Positions 56,444 through 64,000 of a DNA stretch of 64,000 nt are shown one piece after another. The position numbers and the translations under genes are program-made. Source of the DNA: Akkermansia muciniphila (GTDB lineage Bacteria; Verrucomicrobiota; Verrucomicrobiia; Verrucomicrobiales; Verrucomicrobiaceae). Position 1 is the first letter of the stretch, and every line of letters begins with the position of its first letter. The notes under the pieces were generated by a model that had not been told where the DNA came from, made no database searches, and saw only the letters and a program-made list of their open reading frames with translations. The DNA lies in assembly GCA_945882215.1 (NCBI GenBank), contig CAMCWM010000003.1:20570-84569 (forward strand). The letters run 5' to 3'.

Positions 56444-57034
56444 CTAGTCCGTGCGCGGATGAAACCGGTAGTGGCCGGTGAGTGGGAACTCGAAGAGGCG
56501 GTTCTCGCATTTCGGCCCCTGGCCGATGTTGTGAACGATCCAGGGCGTGGTGCCGCCATCGGGCGCGGGAACAACAATCGCGATGTGCGGGAGATTGACC
56601 GGAACGGTGCAGGTGATGAGATCGCCCGGTCGATAGTCGGCGGCGTTTTGTGTGACCGGCAATGAAGCACCGCGGCGCTTGAAGAAGGTCTGCAAATTCG
56701 GCACGCGGCGGTGGTCGATGTTCTTGTCGGTGGAACTGAGGCCCCAGCGCTTCGGATAGGCGGCAAAGGCGCGTTTCATGTCCTCATGGACGAGTTTTTG
56801 CAGGTCGATGCCCAGCTTGCGGTAGCTGCGGATGACTTCATCCGTGCAGACGCCCGTGTCGGCGGGCACATCGCCACCGGGATAATCCAGCCGCACATAG
56901 GCGGGATCGTAGCGCACCGTGTGCTTGGTGCGCTCCATCGCGGCCTGCACGAGGCGCTCCGCAAAGGATGGCGCGCTCGTTTGCGCATAACCGACGCCGA
57001 TGAAGGCGAGAAGAAGGCAGCAGCGGCGGAGCAT
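56444..57034 (-). CDS. DUF1287 family exported protein
   Basis: A 196-residue protein with a signal peptide (MLRRCCLLLAFIGVGYA). The DUF1287 pattern is clear: RYDPAYVRLDYPGGDVPADT, GVCTDEVIRSYRKLGIDLQK, VHEDM and HRRVPNLQTFFKRRG, then GDLITCTVPVNLPHIAIVV. The family resembles NlpC/P60-type papain-fold hydrolases (Cys in GVCTDE, His in LPHIAIV), but its substrate is unknown. It begins 1 bp after the stop of the NagA-like gene, so it is the third gene of a coupled operon. Confidence 0.87.
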   Translation of the reverse strand: MLRRCCLLLAFIGVGYAQTSAPSFAERLVQAAMERTKHTVRYDPAYVRLDYPGGDVPADTGVCTDEVIRSYRKLGIDLQKLVHEDMKRAFAAYPKRWGLSSTDKNIDHRRVPNLQTFFKRRGASLPVTQNAADYRPGDLITCTVPVNLPHIAIVVPAPDGGTTPWIVHNIGQGPKCENRLFEFPLTGHYRFHPRTD

Positions 57035-57035
57035 G

Positions 57036-58244
57036 TCAGTCACGCGGCACTTCGACACCGGAGATGAAGGTGCGTTGAACTTCCAGACGGCGGTTGAGCA
57101 CGAGCACGTCGGCCTGCTTGCCTTTTTCGAGGCTGCCGCAGGTTTTGGCGATGCCGGCGCGCTCGGCCGGCGTGAGACTGGCCATGCGAACGGCATCGGG
57201 GAGCGTGGCAGAGGTGCTTTTTTTCATGTGACGCATCATGTGGTCCATGCCGACGACGGAACTGGCAAGCCCTTGACCGGGAACGAAGCCGACCAGTCCA
57301 TCGCTCTCGAAAAAGGAGCCGTCATCGTCGGAACCGAAGCGGTAGCGGCCCGGCGGCATGTCGAGCGCACGGTTGCAGTCAGTGACGAGGCACAGACGCT
57401 CCGCGCCTTTCATGCGGAAGGCGAAATCGAGCAGCTCAGGCGCGAGATGCATGCCATCGGCGATGACCTCGGTGCTCATCTCAGCGGTGGCGAGCACGAA
57501 CTGCTCCATGGAGGCCTGCATGGGCGTGCCAAAACGCGTGCGCAGCGAGGTGACGGAGCTCATGGCGCACCAGAAGTGATCGACATGGCGCATGCCGGCC
57601 TTGAAAGCGCGCTCCATCTCCGTCCAGTTCGCGTTTGAGTGGCCGCAGGTGATGAGACAGCGGTGCTTGCGGGCGGTTTGGTAGAATTCCTCGGCTCCGG
57701 CCAGTTCGGCGGCGCAGGTGGCGATGCGGACGAGGTCATCGCGAAACCATCTCGCGTATTCGACGGCATCTGGAGCGCGGCGGCCTTCACGCGAATGGCA
57801 GCCGACTTTGTCAGCAGCGAAGTAGGGACCATACACATGCACTCCGGCGATGCGCGAGCCATGCGCGACTTCCCAGGTGCGTTTTGCCTCGCGGCAGGCC
57901 ATCAGCATGCCCATGATCTGCGGTGGCGAACCGGTCGTGGTGGTGGGAAAGATCGTCGTCGTGCCATGCAGCGCATGCGCTTTCAAGACGGTGCGCACCG
58001 CCGGCACCGTGGCATCCATGAAATCGGCTCCAGCACCGCCATGAACGTGAATGTCGATGAACCCAGGGCTGATGTAGCCGCCCTTGGCATCGACCACGAC
58101 CGTGTTCTTCGGTGTGGTGACGCGTTTGCCAATGGCGGTGATTTTGCCGCGTTCACACAGCACCGAGCTATCCTCAATCAATTTGTCCGGCAGGATGAGT
58201 GTGCCGTTTTGGATGAGGAGCGGCGGAACGGGCGGTATTTTCAT
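57036..58244 (-). CDS. nagA: N-acetylglucosamine-6-phosphate deacetylase-like protein
   Basis: A 402-residue amidohydrolase of the NagA family, which deacetylates GlcNAc-6-phosphate during amino-sugar use. Conserved sites: HVHGG (His 66, His 68), CGHSNANWTEM, HFWCAMSSV, ADGMHLAPELL and the catalytic Asp in LVTDCNRALD. The metal-ligand Glu of the usual HLEGP motif is replaced: the sequence is GVHVYGPYF with Tyr 138. Activity may therefore rely on a different metal mode, or the substrate may differ. The start codon overlaps the stop of the oxidoreductase gene (ATGA at 58244-58241). ATG 58244 gives the normal N-terminus. Confidence 0.82.
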   Translation of the reverse strand: MKIPPVPPLLIQNGTLILPDKLIEDSSVLCERGKITAIGKRVTTPKNTVVVDAKGGYISPGFIDIHVHGGAGADFMDATVPAVRTVLKAHALHGTTTIFPTTTTGSPPQIMGMLMACREAKRTWEVAHGSRIAGVHVYGPYFAADKVGCHSREGRRAPDAVEYARWFRDDLVRIATCAAELAGAEEFYQTARKHRCLITCGHSNANWTEMERAFKAGMRHVDHFWCAMSSVTSLRTRFGTPMQASMEQFVLATAEMSTEVIADGMHLAPELLDFAFRMKGAERLCLVTDCNRALDMPPGRYRFGSDDDGSFFESDGLVGFVPGQGLASSVVGMDHMMRHMKKSTSATLPDAVRMASLTPAERAGIAKTCGSLEKGKQADVLVLNRRLEVQRTFISGVEVPRD

Positions 58245-59389
58245 AGCATGGTGAGCGGATTGACGCGGGTTTGCAGCGGGAAGGTGACGCGCTGACTGCT
58301 GAGGCGATGGGATTCGAAGACGGCGGCGATCATTTCGGTGACCTGGCGCCCGTGCGCGGCGTCGCAGAGAGGTGCGCGGTTTTCCTGGATGGCGGCGATG
58401 AGGTCGAGGCCGGGGATTTCGTGACTGGAGACTTTTTTGGCGATGACTTTGTCCTCCAGCACGGGCCGACGCGCTTCCTTGCCAGTTTGAATCCACGCGA
58501 AGGGCTCCTGGTCCATGCGGAAGTCGATCACGCCCTCGTTGCCGAAGACTTGGAGGCCAAACGAAGCGGGATCGTCATAGGCGGGCTTTTTCAGGCGGCC
58601 GTCCTTGATGCTGTCGAAGAAGAACGGGATGCCGTTTTCCATCTCGAAACGCGCGTGGACTTCGTCGCCCGCGAGCGGGCCGATGCCCTCGTCACCGTCC
58701 TTCACATCTGCTTTGGTGACGGGTTTTCCACTCTGGTAAACGCCGGCGGTGCAGGCACGCGGCGCACCGGCGAGCGCAATGGCGACGCCCATGACGTGCG
58801 ATCCGAGCACCCACATGTCGAGGCTGCCGCCGCGCGGGTCTTCCTTGCCGCGACCGCGCATTTCCAGCACGCGGCCGATGACTCCATCGGCGATCAATTT
58901 GGCCACGATGGGCAAGACCGGGTGGTAACGATTGCGGTGTGCGATGGCGATCTTCGTGCCGGATTTTTCGGCGGCAGCGATGACTTCATCGGCCTCGGCG
59001 GGGCTGCGGACGAAGGGTTTTTCGATGTAGATGCCCTTCACGCCGTTTTGAATCGCGGCAAGCATCATGTCGCGGTGCTGGTCGATCTGGCGGGGGCCGA
59101 TGGCGACGATGTCGGGCTTCACCTCGGCCAGCATGGTCTTGTAATCGGCGAAGCCTTTGCCAGTGCCGAGTTTCTTGAGCTCATCGGCAAGGCCTTTGGC
59201 ATCCGCGTCAGCCACGGCGACGATTTCGGTGGTGGGGATGGCCTTCCACATGGTGTCGAGACCATGACCGTAGTTGCCGCGTCCGGTGTGGCCGATGACG
59301 GCTACGCGGAGTTTTTGATCCGTCCCCACAGCGAAACTGGATGCGGCGAAGGCGGCGGGCAGCGAGGCAAGGATTCGGCGGCGGTTCAT
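58241..59389 (-). CDS. Gfo/Idh/MocA family oxidoreductase
   Basis: A 382-residue NAD(P)-dependent sugar or inositol dehydrogenase-type protein, first in an operon with the NagA-like and DUF1287 genes. The N-terminal Rossmann fold reads LRVAVIGHTGRGNYGHGLD; the usual second Gly pattern is modified to GHTGRG. EKPFVRSP is the cofactor/catalytic EKP motif and AHRNRYHPV follows. The C-terminal sugar domain includes GGSLDMWVLGSHVMGVAIAL. A leader (MNRRRILASLPAAFAASSFA) looks Tat-like, as in many exported members in this phylum. ATG 59389 is preferred to 59449. Confidence 0.88.
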   Translation of the reverse strand: MNRRRILASLPAAFAASSFAVGTDQKLRVAVIGHTGRGNYGHGLDTMWKAIPTTEIVAVADADAKGLADELKKLGTGKGFADYKTMLAEVKPDIVAIGPRQIDQHRDMMLAAIQNGVKGIYIEKPFVRSPAEADEVIAAAEKSGTKIAIAHRNRYHPVLPIVAKLIADGVIGRVLEMRGRGKEDPRGGSLDMWVLGSHVMGVAIALAGAPRACTAGVYQSGKPVTKADVKDGDEGIGPLAGDEVHARFEMENGIPFFFDSIKDGRLKKPAYDDPASFGLQVFGNEGVIDFRMDQEPFAWIQTGKEARRPVLEDKVIAKKVSSHEIPGLDLIAAIQENRAPLCDAAHGRQVTEMIAAVFESHRLSSQRVTFPLQTRVNPLTML

Positions 59390-59571
59390 GACAGCAACAT
59401 GAACGCATCCAATGCCTCCAAACAAGCATTCAGATGGTGTTTGCAGCAATTCACATGCCCCATGAATCCCTCACTTTGGCGCTCTGAATCAACCTTTTGA
59501 GTTTGTTTACGCCAAATTGTGTCTATTCATCCCCTTCGTCCGCTCCCAACCGTTCGAGGACGCCCCAACCC

Positions 59572-62499
<2,928 letters not shown>

Positions 62500-62500
62500 G

Positions 62501-63835
62501 TCAGCGATACTCAGCCAGGCCGTCGTAGGCATGAACCAAATTGATCGGGTGGCCGATCTCGCGCAAAATCTGACGTGTCAGATTCAGCTTCGATTGCAGC
62601 GCCAGATCGTCATGATCAGGATCATGGTGCACCACGATCCACTTCTTCGCGCCCACCAGTTTGGTCAGCGCGCACGCCGTGGCGAGGTTGGAATGCCCCC
62701 AGCCGATGCGTTTCGGATAATCGGTCGGGAGATACTGCGCCTCGTGAATCAGCAAATCCACGCCGTCGAGAAACTTCAGGATCGGCTCGTAGGGTACCAC
62801 CAGATTGGTGTCACGGGTCAGCAACGCCGGGGAGCCGGTGTAGCCTTGAAGAAATTCGTTGTCAGGCACAAAGGCCACGCTCCAGCCTTCATGCACCACT
62901 TTAAAGCCCACCGTCGCACCAGGATGCTGGGTGAACTCACGCGTCACCGTCACCTCTCCGATTTTCACCGGCACATCATCCAGAAACACAAAATTAATCT
63001 TCGCCCGCAGATCCTCGCGCTGGATCGGGAAATAGTCCCGGTCCATCTGGCCGCAGAGCAGGGATTCGATGTTTTTGCCGAAGCCGCGCTCGCCATAGAC
63101 TGTGATCTCAAACCCCGGCACATAGATCGGCGTGAAAAACGGGAAGCCCTGGATGTGGTCCCAGTGTGTGTGCGTGATGAAAAGATGGATGTGGCAGGGA
63201 CCGCCGGCCAGAAACGACTGGCCCGCATCCCGCAGCCCGGAACCCGCGTCAAACATGATGCGCTCCTTCCCGGTGTTGTATTCGAAGCACGTCGTGTTAC
63301 CGCCATGCTGCGCATAACGCGCCCCGCAGACCGGAATCGAGCCGCGTGTGCCCCACAGCTTCACATGCGGACGTTTCGTGTCCAAAACCGGTGCGTACTG
63401 CTCCGCCGCGGCCGGAATGTGGTCACGATGCGTCACCCCCTTCGCTGAAGGTGCCTCATGAAAGTGCTGCCGCAGCTTCTCCAGCAGCAGCTCGGGGTCG
63501 AAAGGCTTGATCAGCACGTCCACCGGCCCGGTTTGCTGGATGTGCTTCAGCTCCGTGGAGTAATCTTTCGCCGTGCAGACGATCACCGGCATGTTCTGCG
63601 TCGCCTGCTGTGCCCGCAGATGCCGCAGCACCTCCAGGCCGTTCATTTTCGGCATGATCAGGTCCAGCACCAGCAGATCAGGCTTGAACTCCTCGATCTG
63701 CTCCAGGCACTCCTCCCCGTCCTCCGCCACGCGCACCGTGTAGCCATGCTGTTCCAGTGCATGTGACATCCGCAGTGAAATCGCGCGGACATCCTCGGCC
63801 AGGAGGATTCTTTTCGGTTGGGTTGGTATCGCCAT
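62501..63835 (-). CDS. response regulator receiver fused to an MBL-fold hydrolase
   Basis: A 444-residue fusion. Residues 1-125 are a receiver domain with the acidic pair in LLAEDV, phospho-Asp 58 in LVLDLIMP, and Lys in LIKPFD. Residues about 155-440 are an MBL-fold metal hydrolase of the type [20 protein letters not shown], with THTHWDH at 221-227, a Glu in [10 protein letters not shown], and GWGHSNLA. Such MBL proteins resemble class II cyclic-nucleotide phosphodiesterases, but the substrate is unproven. Phosphorylation may switch the hydrolase. The neighbouring convergent hybrid kinase is a candidate partner, since its Hpt could donate phosphate. Confidence 0.93.
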   Translation of the reverse strand: MAIPTQPKRILLAEDVRAISLRMSHALEQHGYTVRVAEDGEECLEQIEEFKPDLLVLDLIMPKMNGLEVLRHLRAQQATQNMPVIVCTAKDYSTELKHIQQTGPVDVLIKPFDPELLLEKLRQHFHEAPSAKGVTHRDHIPAAAEQYAPVLDTKRPHVKLWGTRGSIPVCGARYAQHGGNTTCFEYNTGKERIMFDAGSGLRDAGQSFLAGGPCHIHLFITHTHWDHIQGFPFFTPIYVPGFEITVYGERGFGKNIESLLCGQMDRDYFPIQREDLRAKINFVFLDDVPVKIGEVTVTREFTQHPGATVGFKVVHEGWSVAFVPDNEFLQGYTGSPALLTRDTNLVVPYEPILKFLDGVDLLIHEAQYLPTDYPKRIGWGHSNLATACALTKLVGAKKWIVVHHDPDHDDLALQSKLNLTRQILREIGHPINLVHAYDGLAEYR

Positions 63836-63868
63836 GTCTTGCCTCTGTACTTATACGCGCAAGGGCGT

Positions 63869-63945
<77 letters not shown>

Positions 63946-64000
63946 AATCATTCATTTCCAAGCGTTTACGGTTGATTTCTCGATCTCAAAGTTTGCCTTT

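Overview
The window looks like chromosomal DNA of a GC-rich Gram-negative bacterium of the Planctomycetota-Verrucomicrobiota group, most likely a verrucomicrobium close to Prosthecobacter/Verrucomicrobium. This is inferred from three DUF1501 proteins, a DUF1549/DUF1553 planctomycete-type cytochrome protein, a sulfatase, secreted SGNH and ceramidase-like hydrolases, a Gfo/Idh/MocA oxidoreductase with a secretion-type N-terminus, and short palindromic repeats between genes. One tRNA gene (Pro, anticodon CGG) and no rRNA were found. No transposase, integrase, prophage or CRISPR array was seen.

Layout. 1-4.8 kb: a DUF1501 protein cut by the window edge, a TraB/GumN lipoprotein, a KdsD-like isomerase, a membrane-anchored unknown and a small ferredoxin. 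5-11.5 kb: one 2189-residue secreted protein, possibly alpha-2-macroglobulin-like. 11.6-16.7 kb: an MBL-fold hydrolase, a cysteine hydrolase-SGNH fusion coupled to a neutral ceramidase, and a divergent UxuA-type mannonate dehydratase. 16.7-21.7 kb: clpX, an isolated prepilin, two unknowns, an alpha/beta hydrolase and RlpA. 21.7-26.5 kb: an operon of an ECF sigma factor, an anti-sigma-like/cytochrome/DUF1549-DUF1553 fusion and DUF1501.

26.5-31.6 kb is the best-defined regulatory system. A divergent mntR and a manganese-type ABC transporter operon share a region with two MntR-like palindromes, one lying between putative -35 and -10 elements. The first operon gene encodes an outer-membrane beta-barrel. 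31.6-38.4 kb is a patchwork. A giant TPR/DUF3857/transglutaminase gene and a PL7 alginate lyase gene are each bracketed by a second copy of the 3' end of the gene upstream (the Mn permease gene and trpS). The copies differ mostly at synonymous sites, which points to insertion by recombination with related alleles.

38.4-50.8 kb: a secreted beta-helix protein, a Ser/Thr kinase, a sulfatase, an M48 protease, an AI-2E family transporter, clpB with an unusual in-frame low-complexity insert, and three small membrane or lipoprotein unknowns. 50.9-59.4 kb: a coupled carbon-nitrogen hydrolase/SGNH pair, divergent DUF1501, a DUF3592 protein, recJ, and a coupled operon of oxidoreductase, NagA-like deacetylase and DUF1287. 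59.5-64 kb: a large hybrid sensor kinase convergent with a receiver-MBL hydrolase fusion, then tRNA-Pro.

All family calls rest on motifs read by eye. No database search was possible.
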